Below are positions 22,847-31,158 of a DNA stretch of 33,847 nucleotides, piece by piece; position 1 is the stretch's first letter; each line of letters opens with the position of its first letter. The stretch spans positions 1-33,847 of the forward strand of contig NZ_AWFA01000028.1 in assembly GCF_000682675.1 (NCBI RefSeq), read 5' to 3'. The notes beneath the pieces were generated by a model. That model saw only the letters and a program-made list of their open reading frames with translations, was not told the DNA's origin and did not search any database. This stretch comes from Hyphomonas pacifica. GTDB taxonomy: Bacteria > Pseudomonadota > Alphaproteobacteria > Caulobacterales > Hyphomonadaceae. The position numbers and the translations under genes were made by a program.

Positions 22847-23361
22847 CCGGCAATGCGGCGCACCGCTTGCACGACCGTCCGCTGCCGGACGGACCCGCGC
22901 CTTTCACCACCTTGGTCGAACTGACCTTCCAGAAACGCAAGATCGAGCACTGGATACGCTTCGGCCGCAAGAGCTTTGAGACGATCCTCGACCGCCGCCG
23001 CAGCATCGTCGGCTTCGCGCCGGGCAGCATCTTCGCCTTTGTCCGATGGGCGTCCGGCGAGCATGGCACGACCCTTTCCCGCATCGACATCCTGCGCGCC
23101 ATCGGTCGCGGCGAGCCGTTCCAGACGCTGCCCTCCGTCCGCCCCGGCGGCGACATCCTGTTGCGCCTCGATAGCTGGACAAGGGTGGAGCGCGCGCTTG
23201 CCGCCATCGACGCGGTGGAAGCGCTCGGCCTCGATCCGGCCGACGCCGCGCCGGATCACTGGCGGCACGTCCACAACCGCCTGACCGCCGGTCTGGAGCC
23301 GCACGCCTATACGTCCGAGCGGCACGCCGCCTGGATCGGCCGCCAGAGGATCGACCCATGA
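22843..23361 (+). CDS. DUF2840-family protein
   Basis: The 172-residue product contains TTLVELTFQKRKIEHWIRFG, FAFVRWASGEHGT, SRIDILRAIGRGEPFQTLPS and GGDILLRLDSWTRVERAL. These are the marks of DUF2840, a family found almost only in ICE and plasmid transfer operons between partition genes and traF. There is no signal peptide or membrane helix, so it is probably cytoplasmic. Function is unknown. Overlaps of 4 bases with both neighbours place it firmly in the operon. Confidence 0.88.
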   Translation: MTGNAAHRLHDRPLPDGPAPFTTLVELTFQKRKIEHWIRFGRKSFETILDRRRSIVGFAPGSIFAFVRWASGEHGTTLSRIDILRAIGRGEPFQTLPSVRPGGDILLRLDSWTRVERALAAIDAVEALGLDPADAAPDHWRHVHNRLTAGLEPHAYTSERHAAWIGRQRIDP

Positions 23362-23915
23362 CGCGCCGCCGTATCCTTGCCGTGACGGCGCTGGCGGTCA
23401 TGAGCATCGCAACCGCCGGCATCGCCAATCTGCCGACGAAACTGATCTGGAACGCCACCGCCAGCGCGCCCATCGGCTTCTACACCGTCGAACCGGCCGA
23501 CGTGCTCGACGTGTCGGAGCTGGTCGCCGTCATGCCGCCCGAACCGCTGGAGCGATTCATGGTCGAACGCGGCTATGTCGGGCGCGGCGTGCCGCTCCTG
23601 AAGCGCGTCGTCGGACTGCCGGGTCAGCGGGTTTGCCGCTTGCGATCCACGATCACGGTGGACGGGATCGAGATGGGCGAGGCGCTCGACCGCGACCGGA
23701 TCGGCCGCGATCTGCCCGTCTGGCAGGGATGCCGGACCATCGGCGACGGCGAACTCTTCCTGATGAATTGGGAGGTCCGGGACAGCCTCGACGGCCGGTA
23801 TTTCGGACCCATCCCCGCCAGTTCCATCATCGGCCGGGCGGTCCCGCTCTGGACCGATGAGGACGGCGACGGTCGCTACGAATGGCGCGCCCGGATCAGC
23901 CCAATACCGCAATGA
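23358..23915 (+). CDS. traF: TraF, S26-family conjugal transfer peptidase
   Basis: The 185-residue protein has an N-terminal membrane helix (about 6-25). The S26 signal-peptidase-like catalytic blocks are SAPIGFY (Ser36) and VPLLKRVVGLPGQ (Lys82), followed by DGRYFGPIPASSIIGRA. TraF of RP4-type systems processes and cyclises the pilin at the inner membrane, facing the periplasm. In ICEMlSym(R7A) traF lies in the same operon between rdfS and rlxS. Both catalytic residues are present, so it is probably active. The pilin gene trbC is not in the window. Confidence 0.92.
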   Translation: MTRRRILAVTALAVMSIATAGIANLPTKLIWNATASAPIGFYTVEPADVLDVSELVAVMPPEPLERFMVERGYVGRGVPLLKRVVGLPGQRVCRLRSTITVDGIEMGEALDRDRIGRDLPVWQGCRTIGDGELFLMNWEVRDSLDGRYFGPIPASSIIGRAVPLWTDEDGDGRYEWRARISPIPQ

Positions 23916-23983
23916 CCGCTTTCCAATCAGCGGGAGCGGTGCCCGCCGATGGCTTTTTCAACCTCACCGCCAAGGAGACTGTC

Positions 23984-24331
23984 ATGCCCCAGATTGGTGA
24001 ATTTGCGCGCGACGAGGCCGGCTTCATCGGACACTTCGGGACGCTCTTACTGCATCAGGACATCATCATCGTCGCGGCAGAGCCGTCCGACGCGGATAAC
24101 GCACCAGAGTATCGCGTTCACCTGTTCGACGGCATGAGCAACGAAACCGGCCCAGAGGTCGGCGCGGCCTGGAAGCGCACCGGCGAGAAGGCCGGCGAAT
24201 ATCTTTCCGTGCTGCTGGACGATCCCATATTCCCGCATCCGATCCGCGCCAACCTGTTCCGCAACGACGACGCAGGCGCGTCGTGGTCGCTGCACTGGAG
24301 CCGTCTGAGGCCGCGCGACGAGCGAGACTAA
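23984..24331 (+). CDS. DUF736-family protein, second copy
   Basis: The start at ATG 23984 has AAGGAG upstream; the longer frame from 23882 would overlap traF. The 115-residue product (MPQIGEFARDEAGFIGHFGT, VGAAWKRTGEKAGEYLSVLL) is clearly DUF736 but diverged from the copy at 15733, with an insert in the middle (HQDIIIVAAEPSDADNAPEY). Being in the transfer operon, it may have a role in conjugation or in the recipient. Function is unknown. Confidence 0.9.
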   Translation: MPQIGEFARDEAGFIGHFGTLLLHQDIIIVAAEPSDADNAPEYRVHLFDGMSNETGPEVGAAWKRTGEKAGEYLSVLLDDPIFPHPIRANLFRNDDAGASWSLHWSRLRPRDERD

Positions 24332-24335
24332 GGCC

Positions 24336-25247
24336 ATGCGGTCCCGCGTCATTCCCGCGCTCAAATCCCTCATCCCGTTGTTCGCGGAAAGGCCCTCTCA
24401 TCCCGTCGTCCCGCTCAGGCGCAGGACGGCCGGCGCGCGCAGCGAAGGTCAGGGATGGCCATCGGCCGGCGCTTGCGCCTCGCCCTTGACCGCAGCGAGC
24501 ATGCTGGCAGGCTGGTCTCAAAGCGGAGACAGGGCGGCATGGCGTTATGTCGTTCTGCTGACCGCCGCCATGCTGTCGCTCGGCGCGGGATCGACAATGG
24601 CCGTTGCGCAATCGACGCCGATGGTCCGAACCGCCGCCGTCGATCCCCACGCCGCCCACATTGCCGAGGCGTCGCAGCGCTTCGGCATCTCCGAGCACTG
24701 GATTCGCGCCGTGCTGCGCACTGAGAGCGCGGGCGACGTGCGCGCGGTGTCATCCGCCGGCGCGATGGGGTTGATGCAGGTCATGCCCGACACCTGGGCG
24801 GGCCTGCGCATCCGTCATCGGCTCGGCCGCGATCCCTTTGAGCCGCGCGACAACATCCTGGCAGGCACGGCCTATCTGCGCGAGATGTTCGACCGCTACG
24901 GCAATGTCGCGGCGATGCTGGCGGCCTATAATGCCGGTCCCGGTCGCTACGACGAATATCTTGAGACCGGCCGCGCATTGCCACCGGAGACCCGCGCCTA
25001 TGTCGCCGCGCTCGCACCGATTCTCGGCGGCGCGGCGTCTCCCGATGCAGCACCGCCGCCGCCCGACTGGCGCGAAGCTCCGCTCTTCGTCACGCGCCCA
25101 ACCGACACGCGAATTGTTGCTGCGCCGCCATCCGGGGCGCAATCTGGCGACGGCCGCGCAACCGTTCCGGTGCGCGGTCCCGTCGATGCGGAGCCGGAAA
25201 CCGGCAGCATTTTCGTGGCCCGTTCGAGCGACGGAGCAACGCCATGA
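24336..25247 (+). CDS. Lytic transglycosylase (VirB1-like)
   Basis: The catalytic SLT domain (about 103-215) has FGISEHWIRAVLRTESAGD with Glu130, SSAGAMGLMQVMPDTW and AMLAAYNAGPGRY. These are the hallmarks of type IV secretion-associated transglycosylases that open the cell wall for the conjugation channel. A hydrophobic segment at 71-91 (YVVLLTAAMLSLGAGSTMAV) probably serves as the export signal. The first 70 residues look unusual, so the true start could be further in, for example near residue 56. The C-terminus is proline/alanine-rich and disordered. It follows DUF736 by 4 bases. Confidence 0.9.
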   Translation: MRSRVIPALKSLIPLFAERPSHPVVPLRRRTAGARSEGQGWPSAGACASPLTAASMLAGWSQSGDRAAWRYVVLLTAAMLSLGAGSTMAVAQSTPMVRTAAVDPHAAHIAEASQRFGISEHWIRAVLRTESAGDVRAVSSAGAMGLMQVMPDTWAGLRIRHRLGRDPFEPRDNILAGTAYLREMFDRYGNVAAMLAAYNAGPGRYDEYLETGRALPPETRAYVAALAPILGGAASPDAAPPPPDWREAPLFVTRPTDTRIVAAPPSGAQSGDGRATVPVRGPVDAEPETGSIFVARSSDGATP

Positions 25248-25564
25248 GGACGGCGATCCCGCGTTCGGCGCGATCCGTTCCGGTGTCCAGTCAGGCACGT
25301 TTGCGCCTGGCTGGAATCCCGGCGGGAAAGGCGAAAAGGGCGGTAAGAAGGGAGGGCAAGATTGAAGGAACCGGCACCATGTCGGGCCGGTTTCCGAAAT
25401 TGTTGTTGTCTGCACACTGGTTAGGCCGCCGTTTCCGGCACCATGATCTTGAGCGGCGGAGTGCCGCGATTCCGTGCAACGCCCTGGCCTTGCAGGCTTT
25501 TGTTCGGCACCATGGCCGCCGATTGCCCGATTTTCCGCGATTTCGGCCGGAGGCGCATCCATGA
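25244..25564 (+). CDS. Uncertain 106-codon ORF overlapping its two neighbours
   Basis: The ATG overlaps the transglycosylase stop (ATGA) and the TGA overlaps the rlxS start (ATGA), which is the coupling pattern of the rest of the operon. The product is very basic and arginine-rich (SVPVSSQARLRLAGIPAGKA) and has no family resemblance I know. The same bases hold three 10-base repeats that look like cis-acting DNA. It may be a real small transfer gene, or chance in a non-coding oriT region. Confidence 0.35.
   Translation: MRTAIPRSARSVPVSSQARLRLAGIPAGKAKRAVRREGKIEGTGTMSGRFPKLLLSAHWLGRRFRHHDLERRSAAIPCNALALQAFVRHHGRRLPDFPRFRPEAHP
25372..25514. other. Candidate oriT with three direct repeats
   Basis: CGGCACCATG occurs at 25372-25381, 25436-25445 and 25505-25514, spaced 64 and 69 bases, and is followed by the relaxase gene 46 bases on. 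Relaxases of this MOBP type usually act on an oriT next to their own gene. The region between the repeats includes a less GC-rich stretch (TTGTTGTTGTCTGCACACTG, 25400-25419). The nic site cannot be named from sequence. Confidence 0.4.
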
Positions 25565-27615
25565 GCGCCGATGACGAAAACCGCTTCCGGCCAAGGCCCG
25601 GCCGCATCCGCTCGGACACCCCACGCGCGGGCAAGACCAAGAGCTTCCTCACGCAGGCGAAGAAGATCGCCCGGCAGCAGCGCCGCACCTCGCCCCGAGG
25701 CGGTTTCGGAACGGCGGCGTTCACATCCGCAACCCCGGCCGGTTCGCATACGGTCCTGTCGAGCGGCAAGGGCGTGAAGCGCGGGCGCGGCGCGGTCTTC
25801 GTCCGCACCCGCAATCTCGGCGGCGGCTGGCATCATCGGCAGCCGGGCGCGCGTCGCGTCATGGTTCAGCAGCGCTACATCCTTCACCCTGGAAAGGGCC
25901 GGAAGGCGCACTCCCATCTGCGCTATATCCAGCGCGACGGCACCTCGCGCGACGGCGAGCGCGGCCAGCTTTATTCGCGCACCGAGGACCGCGCGGATGG
26001 CGACGCCTTCCTGGAACGCGGCCAGGATGACCGCCACCAGTTCCGGTTCATCGTCTCGCCCGAGGACGGCGCGGAGCTGTCGGACCTTACGGCCTATACC
26101 CGCGACCTCATGGGCCGGATGGAAGCCGACCTCGGCACCCAGCTCGATTGGGTGGCGATCAATCACTACAACACCGGCCATCCCCATGTGCATGTCATCG
26201 TCCGGGGCAAGGACGATCTGGGGCAGGATCTGGTCATCAACGGCGACTACATCGTTCATGGTGTCCGCGAACGGGCCAGCGAGTTGGCGACGCTGGAACT
26301 CGGTCCCGTTCGGGAGATCGAGCAGACCCGCAAGCTCACCGCCGAGATCGACCAGGATCGTTTTACCCGCATCGACAGGGCCATGGTCGAGGAAGCCGAC
26401 CGACGGTTCCTCGACCTGCGCCACGAACCGGGGGAGCCAAAGCGGCAGTTCGAGCACACGCTTCGCCTGCGCCGGCTGTCCAAGCTGGGGCGGATGGGCC
26501 TCGCCACCGAACACGCGCCCGGCGTCTGGGAATTGAACGAGCGGCTTGAATCGACCCTGCGCGAGTTGGGCGAACGCGGGGACATCATCCGCACCATGCA
26601 AAGATCGCTCGCCGCCGATGGGCTTGAGCGCGATCCCATGACCTTCCGCATCCATGAGGGCGCACCCGCTGCACCCGTCACCGGCCGCGTCCTCGACAAA
26701 TATCTCGCCAACGAGCTGGGCGACAATCTCACCGTCGTCGTGGACGGGATCGACGGACGGATGCACCACATCGCCAACATCGACCCCATGCAGTTGGAGG
26801 ATGCCCGGATCGGCAGCGTCATCGAGATCGGTCGCACCGAGGCGACGGCCCGGCCGTCCGACCGCACCATTGCGACAATCGCCGAGGGCGGCATCTATCG
26901 CCCGAGCCGTCATTTGGAGCAGGCGAAGTTCGAGGGACATGTTCCGGGCGGAGACTATGAAGGCTATGTCGATGCCCATGTGCGCCGACTTGAGGCGCTA
27001 CGCCGCACCCGGATCGTCGAGCGGATCGACGCTGACCAATGGCGCATCCCCCCCGACTTCGAGAACCGCGCCGCCGCCTATGACGCCGGTCGCGACAGAC
27101 AGGCCAGCGTTCGCGTCCTTTCTCCCGTGAATCTGGACAGGCAGATCGGATCGGACGGCGCGTCCTGGCTGGACCGGCGACTGATCCATGGCGAGACGGC
27201 CGATCTTGCACCGACCGGTTTCGGCCAGCAGGTGCGCGAGGCCATCGACCGCCGCCGCGAGCATCATGTCGAACAGGGCGATGCTACCCGCGCACGCGAC
27301 GGCCGCGTGCTCTATCGGCGCAACCTTCTCGCCATTCTGCGCGAGCGGGAGGTTTCCCGCGTCGGCGTGGAGATGGCTGAAAGAAAGGCGCTGCCGTTCC
27401 GCGCCACCACGGACGGCGAGAACGTCAGCGGCAAATTCACCGGAACCGTGCAGCTATCCAGCGGCAAGTTCGCCATCGTCGAGAAGGCGCACGAGTTCAC
27501 GCTTGTCCCTTGGCGGCCGGTCATCGACCGCCAGCTCGGTCGCGAAGTTATGGGCGTCGTGCAGGGCGGATCGGTGTCGTGGCAATTGGGGCGACAGAGA
27601 GGTCTCGGATTGTGA
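25561..27615 (+). CDS. rlxS: VirD2-type relaxase with DUF3363 domain
   Basis: The ATG at 25561 has GGAGG 8 bases upstream; the frame opens further up at 25474 without such a site. The 684-residue protein has a basic N-terminus. The relaxase domain includes RYILHPGKGRKAHSHLRYIQ and the three-His metal motif NHYNTGHPHVHVIVRG (201-216; His207, His209, His211). The C-terminal DUF3363 region follows. This is the RlxS/MOBP layout of alphaproteobacterial ICEs. It would nick oriT and pilot the strand through the TraG coupling protein. It closes the rdfS operon. The likely nicking Tyr cannot be assigned with certainty. Confidence 0.92.
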   Translation: MSADDENRFRPRPGRIRSDTPRAGKTKSFLTQAKKIARQQRRTSPRGGFGTAAFTSATPAGSHTVLSSGKGVKRGRGAVFVRTRNLGGGWHHRQPGARRVMVQQRYILHPGKGRKAHSHLRYIQRDGTSRDGERGQLYSRTEDRADGDAFLERGQDDRHQFRFIVSPEDGAELSDLTAYTRDLMGRMEADLGTQLDWVAINHYNTGHPHVHVIVRGKDDLGQDLVINGDYIVHGVRERASELATLELGPVREIEQTRKLTAEIDQDRFTRIDRAMVEEADRRFLDLRHEPGEPKRQFEHTLRLRRLSKLGRMGLATEHAPGVWELNERLESTLRELGERGDIIRTMQRSLAADGLERDPMTFRIHEGAPAAPVTGRVLDKYLANELGDNLTVVVDGIDGRMHHIANIDPMQLEDARIGSVIEIGRTEATARPSDRTIATIAEGGIYRPSRHLEQAKFEGHVPGGDYEGYVDAHVRRLEALRRTRIVERIDADQWRIPPDFENRAAAYDAGRDRQASVRVLSPVNLDRQIGSDGASWLDRRLIHGETADLAPTGFGQQVREAIDRRREHHVEQGDATRARDGRVLYRRNLLAILREREVSRVGVEMAERKALPFRATTDGENVSGKFTGTVQLSSGKFAIVEKAHEFTLVPWRPVIDRQLGREVMGVVQGGSVSWQLGRQRGLGL

Positions 27616-27887
27616 CGGGATCAAACTCCAACGAGAACGTCGCACACGTAGTGGCGGTTCGGGAATAACACAGCGCTCCTTTGTTCGATGCGAGGAAAAT
27701 TGTTTTGACCGGAGCGCTCACGGCAATCCGAAGTTCAACGACTTATCGGCAGCCAGGGCAACAGCGGAGAGATGGTCCGGCGAAGCGGCGCCTGCCCCGC
27801 GACTATGGTCGCTTCGATACCGTCGAGATTCACGATGATGGACCAGGAAGCGTCACCTGGGATGCTCTCAACGGAACTGTTCCAGGG

Positions 27888-28188
27888 TGGGGCACCATGG
27901 GCGTTGTTGGCCTTATCGCCTTCGCTGCAATGCCGCTTGCCTTGCTCTCCTCTACGCCTAACGGGAAGGAAAATGCGAACATGCGCTCTGTCTGGATCTG
28001 CTCGGGCAACGATGTGATTGCCAATCTCGCTGTATGGCGGCCGGGTTCGGCTTTTTCGGCACCGGAACGGGATGGCTCGACATCATCATGGCGACACTGG
28101 CGCAGCAAAGAGCGGCACGATCGTCCGACGGGCTATGTCCGCGTTCCGGAATGAGCGTCGAGCCAATCCACTATCCAGCTCGAAATGA
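27888..28188 (+). pseudogene. Fragment of a CDF-family cation efflux protein, frameshifted
   Basis: Three successive frames each carry a piece of the CDF (CzcD-like) membrane region. First comes MGVVGLIAFAAMPLALL, with NMRSVWICSGNDVIANLAV further on. AAGFGFFGTGTGWLDIIMAT (from about 28034) and GTIVRRAMSAFRNERR (to 28188) follow. Intact relatives read these in one frame, so at least two indels have occurred, and the N-terminal membrane helices and cytoplasmic domain are missing. It lies between rlxS and the arsenic genes and probably arrived with them. The 27616-27887 stretch before it holds no recognised gene. Confidence 0.75.
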
Positions 28189-28292
28189 AGCTTCCTGTGG
28201 TTCTGAAGGGCGCCCGATCCGAAGAATGGAGGCACAGTAATTCTCTCAATCCGTTTCAGTTCGCTCTTTCTGTCATCGATTTGATCCACTTT

Positions 28293-29402
28293 TCATATGT
28301 GGTCTGGCTGTCCAGTTACAGATTTGTGGGCAGTTTCGTTGCTCTCAACGCATCGCTCTATCTCACGAACAGTATCTCGAGCGGTGCGTGCCGAACCGAC
28401 AAGAGTTGCCGAGGCAAATCCGGTCCAGTCTCCATAACCCAGAAGCCAGAGACGCGGTTCATCGATCGAACGCGTTCCAGTCACCGCGATCTTGCCATCG
28501 GTTTGCTTGATGCCCAGGCCATCGAGATGATCCAGAGCGGGATGAAAGCCCGTGCACCAGATAACCGCGTCGACGGCGGTCGTTGTTCCGTCCTCCCAGA
28601 CAACGCGGTCTTCCGTAAAGCGGACAGGAGGGCGCACGCTCCGAAGGATGCCGCGATCCCTGGCTTCGAGCACCGAAGGGACCATTACGATATCTCCCAG
28701 ATCGGATAGAGGAGCACCGCCCTGAGGGCTCCCTTCACCGTAACGCGCGGAAGCCCGGTCGAACAAAACCCGTCCGTCCACATCGTCTGGCAGGAATTTC
28801 GGGGGGTGGAGCGTCGCCCAGATCGTACCGGCAACCCTCGAAAGTTCCGCGTAGATCTGGGCACCGGAGTTTCCACCGCCGATGATCAGGATACTTTTGC
28901 CCGTCAGTCCTTCTGGCGAAACGTATTCGGCAGAATGCAGCTGTTGCCCACGGAAGGTTTCAGCCCCGTCATAGTGCGGAATGTACGGCTTACTCCACGT
29001 GCCGGTCGCGCTGATCACCGCCTTTGCGAGCCACGTACCGTTGTCGGTTTGAACGCGCAGCGCGTTGGGCTGTTTCTCGATATTTTGCACGCGAACCGGT
29101 CTTTCGATCGGCAGTCGATAGCGGTTTTCGTAATCTTCCAGATAGTTGAGCACTTCGATGCGTGTTGGAAACCCATCACCTTTCGAAGGTGGCATTTGCC
29201 GTCCCGGCAGAGAACTGTACTCAGCGGGAGAGAAAAGCCGCAACGAATTCCAGCCTCGCTGCCAGGCGCCACCGGGATTACGCTGCGCATCGAGAATAAC
29301 AAAATCGAGATCGCTTTTGCGAAGATAGTAGCTGGCGGACAGGCCAGCCTGACCGCCGCCAATGACAACGACGTCAACCACCAATTCGTTTGTATCGTTC
29401 AT
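28293..29402 (-). CDS. arsO: ArsO-like FAD/NAD(P)H monooxygenase
   Basis: The product (369 residues from ATG 29402; two upstream in-frame starts exist, neither with a good ribosome binding site) has an FAD-binding motif, VVVIGGGQAGLSASYYL, near the N-terminus. The FMO-type fingerprint and a second nucleotide-binding loop ILIIGGGNSGAQIYAEL follow, then IWCTGFHPAL. This is the flavin monooxygenase family, and the closest pattern I know is ArsO, found in arsenic operons. Its exact reaction in resistance is not settled. It lies 256 bases from arsR on the same strand; that gap has only a doubtful 43-codon frame (29514-29645). It converges on the CDF fragment. Confidence 0.82.
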   Translation of the reverse strand: MNDTNELVVDVVVIGGGQAGLSASYYLRKSDLDFVILDAQRNPGGAWQRGWNSLRLFSPAEYSSLPGRQMPPSKGDGFPTRIEVLNYLEDYENRYRLPIERPVRVQNIEKQPNALRVQTDNGTWLAKAVISATGTWSKPYIPHYDGAETFRGQQLHSAEYVSPEGLTGKSILIIGGGNSGAQIYAELSRVAGTIWATLHPPKFLPDDVDGRVLFDRASARYGEGSPQGGAPLSDLGDIVMVPSVLEARDRGILRSVRPPVRFTEDRVVWEDGTTTAVDAVIWCTGFHPALDHLDGLGIKQTDGKIAVTGTRSIDEPRLWLLGYGDWTGFASATLVGSARTARDTVREIERCVESNETAHKSVTGQPDHI

Positions 29403-29658
29403 GTGTTCGGCCCCACTCATGGATTGACAGGCGATTGCAGACCGGCGCTTTCCCCGTCGCCGACTCACGGCAACAGAAAAGGCCCGGTTGGCGATCGGAG
29501 GTTTCAGCTCAAATCAGACGGAAACGTCGGTGTCGGGAGAGATTGGAACCATGCTCCGGGCGGCAGCCCTGGCATACGTCGTCAGTTTCGAGCCAAGCAC
29601 CGTCTTTCCGGGTCGGTTTCCGATTTTTGCCTGTCCTTCATGCATCTGCGAAAATCGA

Positions 29659-29967
29659 TCACGCGGCATCTTTCCCCTCCGCATCACCGGCGCAACACTC
29701 TTCCTTAAGGAAGTCGATCAGCCGTTCGAGGTTCTGGAACTCGGGAATGCAGATGGTCGTTCGGCTGTGTTTTTCCTGCCGGATGAGTCGCACCTTCGTC
29801 ATTCGTGCGAGATGATGTGACAGGGTAGACGCCGGGATGCCGAGTTCTTTCTGGATTTCCCCGACCGATGCGCCCTCATGCCCAGCCCTCACCAGGAAGC
29901 GGAAGACCGCCAATCGATGCGTGTTGCCGAGCTCGGTCAGGCTGTCTGCGGCTTGTTCGTGATCCAT
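29659..29967 (-). CDS. arsR: ArsR-family metalloregulator with C-terminal vicinal cysteines
   Basis: I use ATG 29967, which has GGAGG 5 bases upstream; another ATG lies 12 bases earlier. The 102-residue winged-helix protein (LGNTHRLAVFRFLVRAG, LGIPASTLSHHLARMTKVRL) matches the ArsR/SmtB family. The usual CVC-type arsenic site in the DNA-binding helix is absent. Instead there is a vicinal Cys91-Cys92 pair near the C-terminus (LKEECCAGD), resembling the site of ArsR proteins such as that of Acidithiobacillus ferrooxidans. It probably represses both itself (with arsO) and the divergent permease gene until As(III) or an organoarsenical binds. Confidence 0.9.
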   Translation of the reverse strand: MDHEQAADSLTELGNTHRLAVFRFLVRAGHEGASVGEIQKELGIPASTLSHHLARMTKVRLIRQEKHSRTTICIPEFQNLERLIDFLKEECCAGDAEGKDAA

Positions 29968-29991
29968 ACCGTCCTCCATTAATTCGAGACC

Positions 29992-30066
29992 TCTAGAAAT
30001 ATGGTTGACCCGAGCGCGATAAGCAACTAGATCAGTGGAAATTTCGACATATCTAGAAGGATGGTT
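29992..30066. promoter_or_regulatory. Divergent ars promoter with two repeat operators
   Basis: TCTAGAAATATGGTT (29992-30006) and TCTAGAAGGATGGTT (30052-30066) match at 13 of 15 positions, 60 bases apart, in the short region between the divergent arsR and permease genes. Each contains the 6-base palindrome TCTAGA. They are the natural candidates for ArsR binding. The second overlaps the permease ribosome binding site (AAGGA). Confidence 0.55.
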
Positions 30067-30071
30067 TCATA

Positions 30072-31112
30072 ATGTCACCCCAACTGCAAGACACCCTCGG
30101 CATGTTCGTCTTTCTCGCTGTCGAACTCTCGGTTCTGTTCATCGGGATCAGTGCACTGGTTGGCGTTCTCCAGCGTCATATTCCCCCGGCCAAAGTGGAA
30201 GCGTTGCTCAGCTCCACCGGTACTCGCGGCTATCTCCTCGCCGCAGGTCTTGGGGCAATCACGCCCTTCTGCAGTTGTTCGACCATTCCGATGCTGAAGG
30301 GTTTGATCCGAGCGCGCGCCGGGTTCGGTCCGATGATGGTGTTTCTCTTCTCCTCCCCGCTCCTGAACCCGGTTGTTGTCGTTTTGCTGGCGGCCACGTT
30401 CGGACTGACTCTCACATCCACCTACGTGATTGCCGCCCTTGCAGTATCGCTGGGTGCCGGATGGCTGATGCATGCGTTCGGTTTCGAGCGGTATATCCGT
30501 CGCACAGCAACGAAAGAGACCGGCGGATGTGGCTCGTCGCAAAGCCAGTGTGGTGCTGCACCGGCCGTACCGGATTGCGGAAGTCCGAAAACCGATAGCT
30601 GCGGCTCTCGGTCGGAAAGCGCCTGCGGCGACACCGCAATCAAGATCACTCCTGCGTCCGGCAGCTGCTGTGACAGCCAGTCTTCCGTCCGAACGAAGGA
30701 GACGGGAAAATACAGCGGTGTGTGGCGGGATGCATGGATCGACTTCGTCGACGTGTTACCCTATCTGCTCGTCGGCATTGCGCTCGGCAGCTTGATCTAC
30801 GGATTCATGCCGACCGCTCTGCTTGAGCAGTATGCCGGTCCGGACAATCCGTTCGCTATTCCTGTTGCCGCCGTCATTGGCGTGCCGCTGTATATCCGCG
30901 CAGAGGCGGTCATACCGCTCGCCGGGGCTCTTATGGCGAAAGGAGTGGGCGCAGGGACCGTCCTTGCACTGATCATCGGAAGCGCCGGGGCCAGTTTGAC
31001 CGAACTCATCCTGCTGCGCTCCCTCTTCACGATGAAGCTTCTCGTGGCATTCGTCGGGGTCATCTTCGCCATGGCGATGATCGCAGGCTACGCGACCTAC
31101 CTGTTTTTCTGA
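30072..31112 (+). CDS. arsP: ArsP-like permease (DUF318), probable organoarsenical efflux
   Basis: The 346-residue protein has about eight membrane helices in two halves and the family motif TPFCSCSTIPM (64-74, Cys67 and Cys69). ArsP members export trivalent organoarsenicals such as methylarsenite. Between the halves is a hydrophilic loop (about 145-215) with seven cysteines: 153, 160, 169, 177, 185 and the pair 199-200. This loop could capture As(III) or another soft metal. The divergent arsR and adjacent arsO support an arsenic role. DUF318 permeases have other substrates too, so the exact cargo is uncertain. Confidence 0.85.
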   Translation: MSPQLQDTLGMFVFLAVELSVLFIGISALVGVLQRHIPPAKVEALLSSTGTRGYLLAAGLGAITPFCSCSTIPMLKGLIRARAGFGPMMVFLFSSPLLNPVVVVLLAATFGLTLTSTYVIAALAVSLGAGWLMHAFGFERYIRRTATKETGGCGSSQSQCGAAPAVPDCGSPKTDSCGSRSESACGDTAIKITPASGSCCDSQSSVRTKETGKYSGVWRDAWIDFVDVLPYLLVGIALGSLIYGFMPTALLEQYAGPDNPFAIPVAAVIGVPLYIRAEAVIPLAGALMAKGVGAGTVLALIIGSAGASLTELILLRSLFTMKLLVAFVGVIFAMAMIAGYATYLFF

Positions 31113-31158
31113 CTTAGATCAGAGATGATTAAGTCCTCAAACCACTTGGATACCTTTC

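Noticed and set aside
27672-27718. 8-base inverted repeat AGCGCTCC/GGAGCGCT after rlxS
   Set aside because: The arms are short and GC-rich, each contains the self-complementary AGCGCT, and they are 31 bases apart with no T-run, so chance is a sufficient explanation.
29514-29645. A 43-codon minus-strand frame between arsR and arsO
   Set aside because: It has no ribosome binding site and no recognisable family; it is mentioned in the arsO entry only.
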